Source of the DNA: CAZYVD01 sp964651045
GTDB taxonomy: Bacteria > Zhuqueibacterota > QNDG01 > DSAB01
Reading direction: 5' to 3'
Assembly (NCBI GenBank): GCA_964651045.1
Contig: CAZYVD010000007.1
Coordinates: forward strand, 15,480-79,479
DNA length: 64,000 nucleotides
Positions 52,867 to 61,868 of the stretch are shown here, piece by piece. The notes below the pieces were generated by a model. That model saw only the letters and a program-made list of their open reading frames with translations, did not search any database and was not told where the DNA came from. Both the position numbers and the translations under genes were made by a program. Each line of letters starts with the position of its first letter. Position 1 is the stretch's first letter.

Positions 52867-53223
52867 ATGTTTTTCCTAATAATACAGCTATTTAAAATTG
52901 AATATAAAGAAGACATCCTTTTGGCACTGAGATCGTGCGGAATAGAGAGAGGATCTACTTTTGAGGGGAGTAATCTCGACAAGGCACTGGAGCGACATAT
53001 GCCCCTATTCAAAGGATTAATCCATCATGAGAGTGAAAAAGAAAGATACTCGATCCTGATCACTTCATTAGTCGATTCCAAGGAAAGGGCAAAGGCATTT
53101 CTTGATCTGCTCAGGGAAGCCGATATTGACGTTAGAAAGGAAAACATACTCAGACTGATACTGGTGCCAGCCCTAATGGTTGTCGACAGCGACATTGACT
53201 GGGAAAAAGGGGATAAAACATAA
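52867..53223 (+). CDS. PII-like regulatory protein
   Basis: A 118-residue protein with the ferredoxin-like layout of PII-like proteins: first strand FFLIIQLFKIEY, helix EDILLALRSCGIERGSTFEGSNLDKAL, where the GSTFEGSNL loop resembles the GATILDSxGM loop of PII-like proteins, then YSILITSLV and helix ERAKAFLDLLREADI. PII-like proteins sense small molecules and gate transporters. The position after an antiporter gene in the same operon fits. Sequence similarity is modest, so the fold is more certain than the ligand. Confidence 0.75.
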   Translation: MFFLIIQLFKIEYKEDILLALRSCGIERGSTFEGSNLDKALERHMPLFKGLIHHESEKERYSILITSLVDSKERAKAFLDLLREADIDVRKENILRLILVPALMVVDSDIDWEKGDKT

Positions 53224-53250
53224 AGACTCTCTCATCCAATGAGTTTGATT

Positions 53251-53760
53251 CTATATTTCAACATCAATCGGATCAGAAGGATCGCGCGCCACAAACCAAT
53301 CATCTCCACTTGCGTTAAAATCACTGGATATTTTCTCAAGTGGAAGCTTCATATACCTGCCGTATCCCTCAACAGCAACCGTTCCATCTCTTGCTAATAT
53401 CTCTCCAGACCCTTCAAATATCCTTCCCCTTATCTTTGTCATTCTGGCAATGACCCTTATCCTCTCATCCAGAGGAACTCCCTTTCTGAAACGTGATGTA
53501 AATTGGATTGTTACCCACCAGCAGTCAAATCCCTCTTTTATCATAACAGCACGGCCAATAGTCTCGTCCAATATTGCTGCAGCAATACCACCGTGTAGTC
53601 TACCTGGATATCCCTGATGCTCCTGACGAGGAGTAAAAAGTGCAAGAAGTTCGTTGTTATCCAACTCATAGAAAAATGATCTCAATCCATAACGATTCTC
53701 TATTCCGCAAACAAAACACATTTTTGAATTGGGCTGTTTTCTATTTACTCTATGATTCAT
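53251..53760 (-). CDS. PaaI/hotdog-fold thioesterase
   Basis: A 169-residue hotdog-fold protein. It has the family motif HGGIAAAILDETIGRAV with catalytic-type Asp/Glu, and the strand WWVTIQFTSRFRKGVPLDERI. The N-terminus has CFVCGIENRYGL, a CxxC that resembles a small zinc site. I take the ATG at 53760 because AGGGAGG lies 9 bases upstream; it overlaps the nuclease gene by 11 bases. It probably hydrolyses an acyl-CoA or related thioester; the substrate is unknown. Confidence 0.9.
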   Translation of the reverse strand: MNHRVNRKQPNSKMCFVCGIENRYGLRSFFYELDNNELLALFTPRQEHQGYPGRLHGGIAAAILDETIGRAVMIKEGFDCWWVTIQFTSRFRKGVPLDERIRVIARMTKIRGRIFEGSGEILARDGTVAVEGYGRYMKLPLEKISSDFNASGDDWFVARDPSDPIDVEI

Positions 53761-54751
53761 CTGAAAGATCCTCCCTGTCTCCAAGATAAATGAATCGGTC
53801 CATTAACCTGATATATTGACTCCATCTCCTTCCAGGTTCAATATCCCTCTCAATAACATGTTTCAGTGCATTGGCCTTTGAGTCCATCTCATCACTGTAG
53901 TAGAGAATGATGGCCTCAAGAGTTGCAGGCACAACCGGAGATCCGTGTTCCAGCTCCCCCTGATGACTAAGAATCAAATGTATAATATGCTTTTTCAATT
54001 CAACAGGAAATCCTTCCTCCTTTTCCATCTCATCAATGGTCGATCTGATCATCTGGGCACCCATCGAGATATGACCCCATAGTCTCCCCTCATCCGTATA
54101 GTCTATGAATCCATCATCATACCCATACTCATCTATCTTACCGATATCATGAAGAAGTGCACCTGCAATAAGCACATCTCTATCCACATCTGGATACAGT
54201 CTTACCATTGTCTCGCACACCTCCACAACTGCCATCGTGTGTTCAAGCAGCCCTCCAAGGTATGCATGATGCCACAGCTTTCCTCCTGGCGCCTCCTTGA
54301 ATCTATTTACAAGTTCACTGTTTTTAAAAACTCTATTTAGCAATCCCTTTAAATTTGGCTCCTTTATCGATTCAACCTTCTTAATTAAATTTCTCCACAG
54401 CTCCTCGATATCCAGACTGCCTCTCTTTACAAAATTTCTCTTATCTATTTTCTCAGATTCAGACGCTTTTCTTATTCTCTCCAGAGAAAGCTGGAGTGAA
54501 TCCTTATATGTCACTACTCTTCCCATGACCTTTACAACATCCCCAACTCTTATCGAATCGTATAGCTTCTTTACCTCATTCCACACTGTTGAAGAAATGC
54601 GTCCTGTCGAATCACCAAGACTTAGAAGAAGATATGGCGAACCGTCCCATTTAGTTTTTATTTCTATCTTCCTAACAACAAAATATCCAGTAACAGTCTC
54701 GCCTGCTCTTAAATCCTTTATATTCTTCATGCCGCCTTTTGCATCATCCAT
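53750..54751 (-). CDS. YhaM-type OB-fold/HD-domain 3'-5' exoribonuclease
   Basis: A 333-residue protein with an N-terminal OB-fold (about 10-85; LLSLGDSTGRISSTVWN) and a C-terminal HD hydrolase domain: HHAYLGGLLEHT, then LLHDIGKIDEYGYDD with the HD pair. This is the layout of Bacillus YhaM, a 3'-5' exoribonuclease. The start is taken at 54751 where GGAG stands 7 bases upstream; an earlier ATG at 54856 would add a hydrophobic arginine-rich stretch unlike the family. The stop overlaps the thioesterase gene. Confidence 0.88.
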   Translation of the reverse strand: MDDAKGGMKNIKDLRAGETVTGYFVVRKIEIKTKWDGSPYLLLSLGDSTGRISSTVWNEVKKLYDSIRVGDVVKVMGRVVTYKDSLQLSLERIRKASESEKIDKRNFVKRGSLDIEELWRNLIKKVESIKEPNLKGLLNRVFKNSELVNRFKEAPGGKLWHHAYLGGLLEHTMAVVEVCETMVRLYPDVDRDVLIAGALLHDIGKIDEYGYDDGFIDYTDEGRLWGHISMGAQMIRSTIDEMEKEEGFPVELKKHIIHLILSHQGELEHGSPVVPATLEAIILYYSDEMDSKANALKHVIERDIEPGRRWSQYIRLMDRFIYLGDREDLSDES

Positions 54752-55165
54752 TCCTCTACTCCAAAATTTTCTACGCCGAACTATCAAGAATAACAATTTA
54801 ATAATAAAGCAGTTATGTAAACAAAAAATAATAATCAAAAGTTTGATTAATGTCAAGATAAAAGTTATATCACCATGAAAAGTTCGTGCACATGTTGTTA
54901 CAGGTATTAGGATAAAAGAGTTGAAGATAATCCCAAAAAGTGCGGACCTGTTATTTAATTTAATTATATTTAGGGTGGACAGTAATGGAGCATGTTTGAG
55001 TACGTTTGCGCTGATAGCTACGGATAAATATACTGGTCGACCATGGCAAAAATTAGATCATTTCTGGCCAAATGGGTAGTTTACCTTCTTGCGTTATAGT
55101 TAATGAGCAGGTGAAAACATCGAGACCCTACAGTTTTACAACAACTCCTAATTTAAATAAACACC
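54752..55165. other. intergenic region before the hydroxyproline operon
   Basis: A stretch of about 410 bases between the nuclease gene (minus) and the promoter of the glycyl radical operon (plus). Only short frames of fewer than 20 codons with no ribosome sites are seen. I find no RNA gene or repeat. Confidence 0.55.
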
Positions 55166-55194
55166 TTGAATTTAAGAATCTTTTTTCGTAAATT
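55166..55194 (+). promoter_or_regulatory. predicted promoter of the glycyl radical enzyme operon
   Basis: TTGAAT (55166-55171), a 17-base spacer and TAAATT (55189-55194) precede the activase start at 55219 by 25 bases. Confidence 0.55.
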
Positions 55195-55218
55195 TTTCAA
55201 AATTACTTGCAGGATAAA

Positions 55219-56028
55219 ATGTTGATACTGGGAACAGTCTTTGATATAAAAAAATATTCAATCCATGATGGACCAGGAATCAGAACCACTGTCTTTTTTA
55301 AGGGATGCCCTCTCAGATGCTGGTGGTGCCACAATCCTGAAAGTCAGGATCCCGAACCACAGGAATCAATCGGAACAGGAAGAAAGAGGGAATTTACTAC
55401 CCAGTGCGGTGATGGGAAAGAATTAATCGGTAAAAAGGTATCCATAGAAGAAATAGCACAAGAAATTCTAAAAGACAGAATATTCTATGACCAATCAGGA
55501 GGCGGTTTAACAATCTCCGGAGGCGAACCCCTCATGCAACCAGAATTTCTAATTTCGATTCTATCGTGGTGTAAGGGTGAAGATATTCACACAGCAGTCG
55601 ATACATCTGGATATGCATCACCTCAAGTTCTAAAAAAAGTCTCTTCTTATACCGATCTATTTCTGTACGATATAAAACTCATAGATCGTCAAAAACACAT
55701 GCTCTATACAGGTGTAGATGTAGAACCAATTCTAAACAATCTAAAAATGCTCGACAGAGAAAAAAAAGAGATAATCATTCGATTCCCGGTCATTCCACAA
55801 ATAACCGACACAAGGGAAAACATAACAGATATTATTAAATTTATAAAGAATCTGAACAATATCAGAAAAATATCGCTGCTGCCCTTCAATCACCTTGGAG
55901 ACGAAAAATACAGGCGCCTTAAAATGAAAAACAAAATGAAGCAAGTCCCGGTACCATCAGATGAAAAAATAAATGAAATTAAAGAAAATTTTGAAGCTGA
56001 AGGATATTCAGTCAAAATAGGAGGCTGA
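55219..56028 (+). CDS. hypE: glycyl radical enzyme activase (radical SAM)
   Basis: A 269-residue radical SAM protein that makes the glycyl radical on its partner. It has KYSIHDGPGIRTTVFFKG followed by the cluster motif CPLRCWWC (Cys30, 34 and 37), then LTISGGEPLMQ and DLFLYDIKLID. Many activases carry an insert with two ferredoxin-type clusters after the radical SAM motif; here that insert is absent and only Cys remains in TTQCG. AGGA lies 4 bases before ATG 55219. It ends 3 bases before the enzyme gene and is thus the dedicated partner. Which substrate it serves is set by the enzyme next door. Confidence 0.92.
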   Translation: MLILGTVFDIKKYSIHDGPGIRTTVFFKGCPLRCWWCHNPESQDPEPQESIGTGRKREFTTQCGDGKELIGKKVSIEEIAQEILKDRIFYDQSGGGLTISGGEPLMQPEFLISILSWCKGEDIHTAVDTSGYASPQVLKKVSSYTDLFLYDIKLIDRQKHMLYTGVDVEPILNNLKMLDREKKEIIIRFPVIPQITDTRENITDIIKFIKNLNNIRKISLLPFNHLGDEKYRRLKMKNKMKQVPVPSDEKINEIKENFEAEGYSVKIGG

Positions 56029-56031
56029 ATA

Positions 56032-58395
56032 ATGAATGATAGAATAAGAAAACTTCGCCATCAGAGCCTCGATGCCGAACCCACCCTTTCTCCAGAAAGA
56101 GCTATCTTACTAACAGAGTTCTATAAAAGTGGTATACCAGAAAGAGTATCGGTTCCAGTTGCAAGAGCAATGGCTCTAAAATACATAATGGAAAACAAAA
56201 AGATATGTATCAATGATGGAGAGCTCATAGTCGGAGAAAGGGGCCCTGCACCTAAGGCGACTCCCACCTATCCAGAAATCTGCATTCACAGCCTTAAAGA
56301 CCTCGAAATACTAAACACACGAAAAAAAATACCTTTCTCAGTATCGGATGAAACAAAAAATATATTCGAAAAATCCCTCATCCCCTTCTGGAAGGGTCGT
56401 TCTATTCGCGATAGAATATTCCAGAAAGTAGACGATAAATGGAAGGACTGCTATGAGGCAGGAATCTTTACCGAATTCATGGAACAGAGGGCACCCGGGC
56501 ACACTGTTCTTGACAACAAGATTTACCACATGGGACTCTCAGACTTTAAGCGTATAATCCATACGGCAATCGAAAATCTCGATTTCTATAACGATCCAGA
56601 AGCCTTAGAAAAAAGAGAAGAGCTTCGTGCAATGGAGATAGCAGCAGATAGTATAATAACACTGGCCAGGAGATATGCCGAAAAAGCAGAGATGCTTGCA
56701 GAGGAAGAAAAATCACAGAGCAGGAGAAATGAACTGAAAATGATTGCACAAATCTGCCGCCGTGTACCAGAAAAACGGCCCGAAACATTTCATGAGGCTC
56801 TTCAATATTACTGGTTCATCCATCTTGGAGTGATTACCGAGTTAAATACATGGGACTCTTTTAACCCCGGCCGCCTGGACCAGCACCTCTATCCTTTTTT
56901 TGTCAGAGACATAGAGAACGGAACTCTCACAAGAGAGAAGGCAAAAGAGCTTCTCATGAGTTTCTGGATAAAATTCAACAATCAACCTGCGCCACCAAAG
57001 GTTGGTGTCACTGCTGAGGAGAGCAACACATACACAGATTTCTGCCTGATTAACCTCGGGGGTGTTAAAGAGGACGGCTCCAATGCAGTAAATGAACTCT
57101 CATATCTGATATTGGATGTAATAGAGGAGATGCGAATACTACAGCCCAGCTCAATGGTTCAGATTAGCAGCAAGACACCAGACCGCTTCTTAAGCCGTGC
57201 AATAAAAATCATCAAAACGGGTTTCGGTCAGCCATCTGTATTCAATACCGAAGCAATCATCAAAGAGATGCTCAGACAGGGAAAATCGATTGTTGATGCC
57301 AGAAATGGCGGTGCAAGCGGCTGTGTAGAAACCGGCGCATTTGGCAAGGAAAGCTATATCCTGACTGGATATTTTAATTTTGTCAAGATACTCGAAATCA
57401 CATTGAACAATGGATTCGATCCTCTAACTAAAAAACAGATCGGCCTGAAAACCGGTGATCCAAGGAAGTTTGAGAGATATGATGATCTCTTTGATGCTTA
57501 CAAGAAACAGTTTAACTACTTCATAGATATCAAGATAAAGGGGAACCGCATTATAGAACGGTTGTGGGCAAAATATCTGCCTGCCCCATTCATGTCTATC
57601 CTTATAGACGACTGCATAGCAAAGGGAAAGGATTACAACAACGGAGGAGCAAGATACAACACATCATATATACAGGGTGTGGGAACAGGTTCGATCACAG
57701 ACTCGCTGGCAAGTATAAGGGACCACGTCTATATTAAAAAAGATGTTACAATGGATGAATTGTTAAAGGCTCTTAAAAACAATTTCAAGGGATACGAAGA
57801 ACTGAGGCAGAAACTTTTAAACGAGACCCCGAAATATGGAAACGACGACGACCGGGCCGATGATATTGTAAGAGAGGTTTTCGAGATATTTTTTCAGTCA
57901 GTCGATGGAAGACCCAACACAAAAAACGGTCACTACAGGATAAACCTTCTGCCTACAACCGTCCATGTCTATTTTGGCAGAGTGGTTGGTGCCACACCCG
58001 ACGGTCGAATCGCATATACTCCCCTTTCGGAGGGAATCTCTCCTGTTCAGGGGGCAGATACTCACGGCCCAACAGCAGTAATAAAATCTGCTGCCAAGAT
58101 CGACCATCTCAGGACGGGTGGAACGCTTTTGAATCAAAAATTCACGCCTCAACTCCTTGACGACGAGGCAGGTAGAGAGAAGCTTCTGCACCTTATAAAG
58201 TCATATTTCAGGATGGATGGCCACCATATTCAGTTTAACGTTGTAACTGCCGATACTCTTAGAAAGGCTCAAAAAGAGCCTGAGAAATATAGACATCTCA
58301 TAGTAAGGGTTGCAGGATACAGCGACTATTTTGTTGACCTCAGCACAGAACTTCAGAACGAAATAATAAGAAGAACAGAACATGCCCAATTTTAA
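56032..58395 (+). CDS. hypD: trans-4-hydroxy-L-proline dehydratase (glycyl radical enzyme)
   Basis: A 787-residue glycyl radical enzyme that dehydrates trans-4-hydroxy-L-proline to pyrroline-5-carboxylate. The radical glycine is Gly762 in VRVAGYSD and the thiyl cysteine is Cys431 in SGCVETGAF with general base Glu433. Residues known from the C. difficile enzyme (as I recall them: F152, H160, D278, S334, F340, C434, E436, Y450, T645, G765) all recur here shifted by three: F149, H157, D275, S331, F337, C431, E433, Y447, T642, G762. Pyruvate formate-lyase would have a Cys-Cys pair instead. Context, with an Xaa-Pro peptidase and a secreted protease, supports use of collagen-like peptides. Confidence 0.88.
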   Translation: MNDRIRKLRHQSLDAEPTLSPERAILLTEFYKSGIPERVSVPVARAMALKYIMENKKICINDGELIVGERGPAPKATPTYPEICIHSLKDLEILNTRKKIPFSVSDETKNIFEKSLIPFWKGRSIRDRIFQKVDDKWKDCYEAGIFTEFMEQRAPGHTVLDNKIYHMGLSDFKRIIHTAIENLDFYNDPEALEKREELRAMEIAADSIITLARRYAEKAEMLAEEEKSQSRRNELKMIAQICRRVPEKRPETFHEALQYYWFIHLGVITELNTWDSFNPGRLDQHLYPFFVRDIENGTLTREKAKELLMSFWIKFNNQPAPPKVGVTAEESNTYTDFCLINLGGVKEDGSNAVNELSYLILDVIEEMRILQPSSMVQISSKTPDRFLSRAIKIIKTGFGQPSVFNTEAIIKEMLRQGKSIVDARNGGASGCVETGAFGKESYILTGYFNFVKILEITLNNGFDPLTKKQIGLKTGDPRKFERYDDLFDAYKKQFNYFIDIKIKGNRIIERLWAKYLPAPFMSILIDDCIAKGKDYNNGGARYNTSYIQGVGTGSITDSLASIRDHVYIKKDVTMDELLKALKNNFKGYEELRQKLLNETPKYGNDDDRADDIVREVFEIFFQSVDGRPNTKNGHYRINLLPTTVHVYFGRVVGATPDGRIAYTPLSEGISPVQGADTHGPTAVIKSAAKIDHLRTGGTLLNQKFTPQLLDDEAGREKLLHLIKSYFRMDGHHIQFNVVTADTLRKAQKEPEKYRHLIVRVAGYSDYFVDLSTELQNEIIRRTEHAQF

Positions 58396-58416
58396 TTAAA
58401 TGGAGGAATCATTCCG

Positions 58417-59805
58417 ATGTTTAGCAAAGAAACTTATAAATCAAGAAGAGAGAAAATGAAAGAAAATCTAGGATCGGGAATCGTACTGTTTCCAGGTAAT
58501 GATGAAAGCCCCATGAACTATCCGGATAACACATATCACTTCCGTCAGGACAGTTCCTTTCTTTATTACTGGGGACTCGACTTCCCAGGACTTTCAGCAA
58601 TAATAGATATAGATCAGGACAAAGAGATCGTCTTTGGTGATGATGTCGATATACAGGATATAATATGGACTGGCCCCCGCCCCTCGATCGCAGATCGAGC
58701 AAGAGCCGTTGGTGTGGAACACACAGAGGCGTCAAAGAAATTTATCGATTACATTCAAGATGCAGTAAATAAAAATCGTACTGTCCACTTTCTGCCACAA
58801 TATCGTGCCGAAAATATTTTAAAGATATCGCGGGCTGTACAAATTCCACCTGAGGAGGTAAATAAAAATGTCTCTGAACAATTAATCAAAACAGTTGTAG
58901 CCCATAGATCGATCAAATCTGAAGAGGAGATAAAGGAGATTGAAAAAGCTATAGATATTACATATGAAATGCAGAAAGAAGCTATGAGAATTACAAAACC
59001 AGGAATGTACGAATATGAGGTCTATGGAAGAGTCGAAGGCATTGCCCTCTCCCATGGAAGTCATCCCTCATTCCCAATCATATATACAATACATGGAGAA
59101 ATTCTCCACGGCCACTCCCATGAAAATCTAATGAAGGAAGGGAATCTGGCGATAATGGACTGCGGTGCAGAATCGCCCCTTCACTATGCCGGTGATATTA
59201 CAAGAACATATCCCGTCGGTGGAAAATTCTCTCAACTTCAAAAGGATATATACAACGTTGTACTCTCCGCACTTGAAAAATCTGTTGAGATGATGAAGCC
59301 AGATGTATTCAACAGAGACTGCCATCTCAAGGCCGCCGCAACAATATTTGATGGAATGAAACAGCTCGGATTCTTTAAGGGAAACAGTGAAGATGGTGTT
59401 AGGGAAGGAGTTCACACCCTGTTTTTTCCACACGGACTCGGGCACATGGTCGGACTGGATGTGCACGACATGGAAAATCTGGGTGAGGATTATGTTGGCT
59501 ATGATGATGAAATAAAGAGAAGCGATAAGTTTGGCCTAAATGCCCTGCGTCTTGGAAGACGACTCAAACCTGGATTTGTAATAACGGCAGAGCCAGGCCT
59601 TTATTTTATACCAGAACTCATAAAAAGATGGAAGGCAGAAAATAAGTTTAAAGAATTTATCAACTACGATAAGATCGAAAAACACATCGACTTCAGCGGA
59701 ATAAGAATAGAGGATGACATATTGATCACTAAAGATGGACACAGGGTGCTCGGGAAAAAGATTGCCAAGACAGTTGAAGAAATAGAGAACTGGTGTTCTC
59801 AATAA
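58417..59805 (+). CDS. pepP: Xaa-Pro aminopeptidase (M24B)
   Basis: A 462-residue cytoplasmic dinuclear-metal peptidase that removes the residue before proline. It has an N-terminal AMP_N domain (about 1-130) and a pita-bread catalytic domain with metal ligands in LAIMDCGAE, YAGDITRTYPVGG, LGHMVGLDVHD, ITAEPGLYF and IRIEDDILIT. In the operon it follows the hydroxyproline dehydratase by 21 bases, so it may free Pro or Hyp from peptides. Family enzymes cleave before Pro; acceptance of hydroxyproline is inference. Confidence 0.94.
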   Translation: MFSKETYKSRREKMKENLGSGIVLFPGNDESPMNYPDNTYHFRQDSSFLYYWGLDFPGLSAIIDIDQDKEIVFGDDVDIQDIIWTGPRPSIADRARAVGVEHTEASKKFIDYIQDAVNKNRTVHFLPQYRAENILKISRAVQIPPEEVNKNVSEQLIKTVVAHRSIKSEEEIKEIEKAIDITYEMQKEAMRITKPGMYEYEVYGRVEGIALSHGSHPSFPIIYTIHGEILHGHSHENLMKEGNLAIMDCGAESPLHYAGDITRTYPVGGKFSQLQKDIYNVVLSALEKSVEMMKPDVFNRDCHLKAAATIFDGMKQLGFFKGNSEDGVREGVHTLFFPHGLGHMVGLDVHDMENLGEDYVGYDDEIKRSDKFGLNALRLGRRLKPGFVITAEPGLYFIPELIKRWKAENKFKEFINYDKIEKHIDFSGIRIEDDILITKDGHRVLGKKIAKTVEEIENWCSQ

Positions 59806-59824
59806 GTTATGAGGGTATAGGAAA

Positions 59825-61300
59825 ATGAAACATAAGATTATAATATTACCGGCTCTACTCATATCAATCTCACTCTTTTCACAACAGAGCCTATCTTTTG
59901 ACGACTACTTTATAGACAGGACGATGCGAATCGACTATTTTCATTCAGGAGACTCTGATGAGGAGTCAATAACAATCGATTGTATATACAGACAACCCGT
60001 ATGGGCTGGAACTCTAACAAATCTTATAGATCCCTTCAACAATGGGAAATATGCAGTAAAAGTATATGACATCGGTTCAAATCGCCTAATATTTTCAAAG
60101 GGATATTCAACGATCTTTGGTGAATATCAGACCACTGATCCAGCAATAAATGGGCAAAAAAGAATATTTCATGAATCGGTCCTTATTCCATATCCAAAAT
60201 ATCCTGTGCGCATAGTGTTTGAATCGAGAGACAGGAAAAACATTTTGCATCCAATATTTATAACAGATATCGATCCTAAATCTAAATCGATCATAAAGGA
60301 AAATGTCCAATCGAGCAGCACGATCTATAAGGCCCTATACAACGGTGATCCGCATAAGAAAGTAGACATTGTCTTTATAGCCGAAGGATATTGTAAAAAT
60401 GAACTCGAAAAATTCAAGGGGGATGTAGACAGGTTCACAGCTGCACTATTCGGAATCGAGCCATATAAGAGACATAAAAAAAAGTTTAACATCTATGGAG
60501 TCTTCAAGCCGTCAGAGGAGAGCGGAGTGGACGAACCCACAAATGATATCTATAAAAATACTGTAATTAACAGCTCATTCAATGCATTAGGCCTTCGGCG
60601 ATACCTGCTCACCGAAGACAACAAATCTCTCCGCAAAATCGCTTCATGTGTACCATACGACGCAATAATCATACTCGTTAACAGCACCAGATATGGAGGA
60701 GGCGGGATATACAATCTCTATGCAATATCAACAGCCCATAACAAACTAAGTGAAAATGTTCTGCTTCATGAGTTTGGCCATTCATTTGCCGGGCTGGCAG
60801 ATGAATATTTCTCATCGGCAGTTGCATACAACGAATTCTATCCAGGAGGAGTAGAACCTCTCGAACCAAATATCACGGCATTTCTCAACCCTACACATCT
60901 AAAATGGAAAAGTCTTATTTCCAGGAATATATCTATTCCAACAGACTGGGGCAGAGAGATTGTCGACAGTCTGAGAAAAGAGAGAAATTCTTTAATTGAA
61001 AAAACAAGCAGCAAAATAGAAAAAATAAAGACTGAGAACGAATCTTCCCTTTCAATTAAAAGATTGGAAAAAGATTACAGAGACAAAATCAAACTCATCA
61101 ACCAGAAGATAGAAAAAACAATATCAACATATTCTGACTCCCTTGAGGGAATTGTGGGACTGTTTGAAGGAGCAGGATATTCTGCAAAGGGTCTCTATCG
61201 TCCAGAGATAAACTGTCTCATGCGCTCCAATCGAAAAAAACGCTTCTGCAAAGTCTGTCAGAAGGCAATCGAACAAATGATTCTATATTACTCCAGATAA
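59825..61300 (+). CDS. secreted M64 family metallopeptidase
   Basis: A 491-residue exported protein with a signal peptide (about 1-25, ending LFSQQSLS). The zinc site HEFGHSFAGLADEYF (His315, Glu316, His319) is that of peptidase family M64 (IgA peptidase type), and the preceding KKVDIVFIAEGYC is also characteristic. A long lysine- and glutamate-rich coiled segment (about 385-440) is inserted near the C-terminus, before a cysteine-bearing end (MRSNRKKRFCKVC). It is the last gene of the glycyl radical operon, 19 bases after pepP, and probably supplies peptides from outside. Confidence 0.93.
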   Translation: MKHKIIILPALLISISLFSQQSLSFDDYFIDRTMRIDYFHSGDSDEESITIDCIYRQPVWAGTLTNLIDPFNNGKYAVKVYDIGSNRLIFSKGYSTIFGEYQTTDPAINGQKRIFHESVLIPYPKYPVRIVFESRDRKNILHPIFITDIDPKSKSIIKENVQSSSTIYKALYNGDPHKKVDIVFIAEGYCKNELEKFKGDVDRFTAALFGIEPYKRHKKKFNIYGVFKPSEESGVDEPTNDIYKNTVINSSFNALGLRRYLLTEDNKSLRKIASCVPYDAIIILVNSTRYGGGGIYNLYAISTAHNKLSENVLLHEFGHSFAGLADEYFSSAVAYNEFYPGGVEPLEPNITAFLNPTHLKWKSLISRNISIPTDWGREIVDSLRKERNSLIEKTSSKIEKIKTENESSLSIKRLEKDYRDKIKLINQKIEKTISTYSDSLEGIVGLFEGAGYSAKGLYRPEINCLMRSNRKKRFCKVCQKAIEQMILYYSR

Positions 61301-61336
61301 AAAAAGGCACCCTTTTAAAAAATTAAAAAGGTGCCT
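61298..61336 (-). terminator. terminator of the minus-strand gene pair, convergent with the M64 gene
   Basis: AGGCACCC (61305-61312) and AGGTGCCT (61329-61336) form a stable stem, extended by T/A bases to the loop; on the minus strand it is followed by seven T residues. It lies between the M64 gene (plus) and the small gene pair (minus). For the plus strand the U tract is absent. Confidence 0.8.
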
Positions 61337-61358
61337 GGAGGAGAGAGTAGAGAATAAA

Positions 61359-61868
61359 TCAAGGACTATCGATCAATCGAACGATATCCTTTGTATTAAT
61401 AATACGGTTAGGTATAACGTTTACCCTGAAAATAGTATAGATCTCGCTGTCTTTAGACACCATGCTCAGCGTGCAGACAATCGACCCAACATCCTCAATA
61501 TAATCAGATGCACGGGTAAGAAGATTTCCATAACTGTCCCTGTACTCAATATTGAAGGATTTTACCCCACGGATAAGCAAATCATCATTACACCACAGGC
61601 CATTGTAGGCATATCGATATCTCTTTATCCTGTCATCCTTACCAACAAACTGAATCGATCTTGACCTCGCAGAAACTATTCCCTCGATCTGACAAAAATC
61701 CCTGTTGATCTGTTCCAGTGTAGAGAGTATTTTTGGTTCTATCTTACCACCATAAGCGTTAACCGAACTCCTGATTGCTCTATCCTTTCTCTGCATTGGT
61801 AACCACACCATGAGTGGAATCATGATAAAAGAAAAAGCAATAATCTTTTTTATTCTCAGACTATTCAT
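61359..61868 (-). CDS. PilW-like protein lacking a prepilin peptide
   Basis: A 169-residue protein whose body resembles the minor pilin at 16449: both have a membrane helix, an IQF-type segment, IRGVKSFNIEYRDSYGN (against VIGVKSFLIEYFDEHGN) and a closing RIRVTMVV-like strand (here VCTLSMVSK). The N-terminus MNSLRIKKIIAFSFIMIPLMVW has a helix but no GFTLIE cleavage site. It overlaps the preceding 67-residue gene by 8 bases and ends before a terminator. A sigma-54-like site precedes the pair. It may be an accessory pilus protein or a decayed pilin. Confidence 0.75.
   Translation of the reverse strand: MNSLRIKKIIAFSFIMIPLMVWLPMQRKDRAIRSSVNAYGGKIEPKILSTLEQINRDFCQIEGIVSARSRSIQFVGKDDRIKRYRYAYNGLWCNDDLLIRGVKSFNIEYRDSYGNLLTRASDYIEDVGSIVCTLSMVSKDSEIYTIFRVNVIPNRIINTKDIVRLIDSP

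Noticed and set aside
56032..58395. Pyruvate formate-lyase as the identity of the glycyl radical enzyme
   Set aside because: The active site has a single cysteine with GCVE instead of adjacent cysteines, and all recalled hydroxyproline-dehydratase residues are present.
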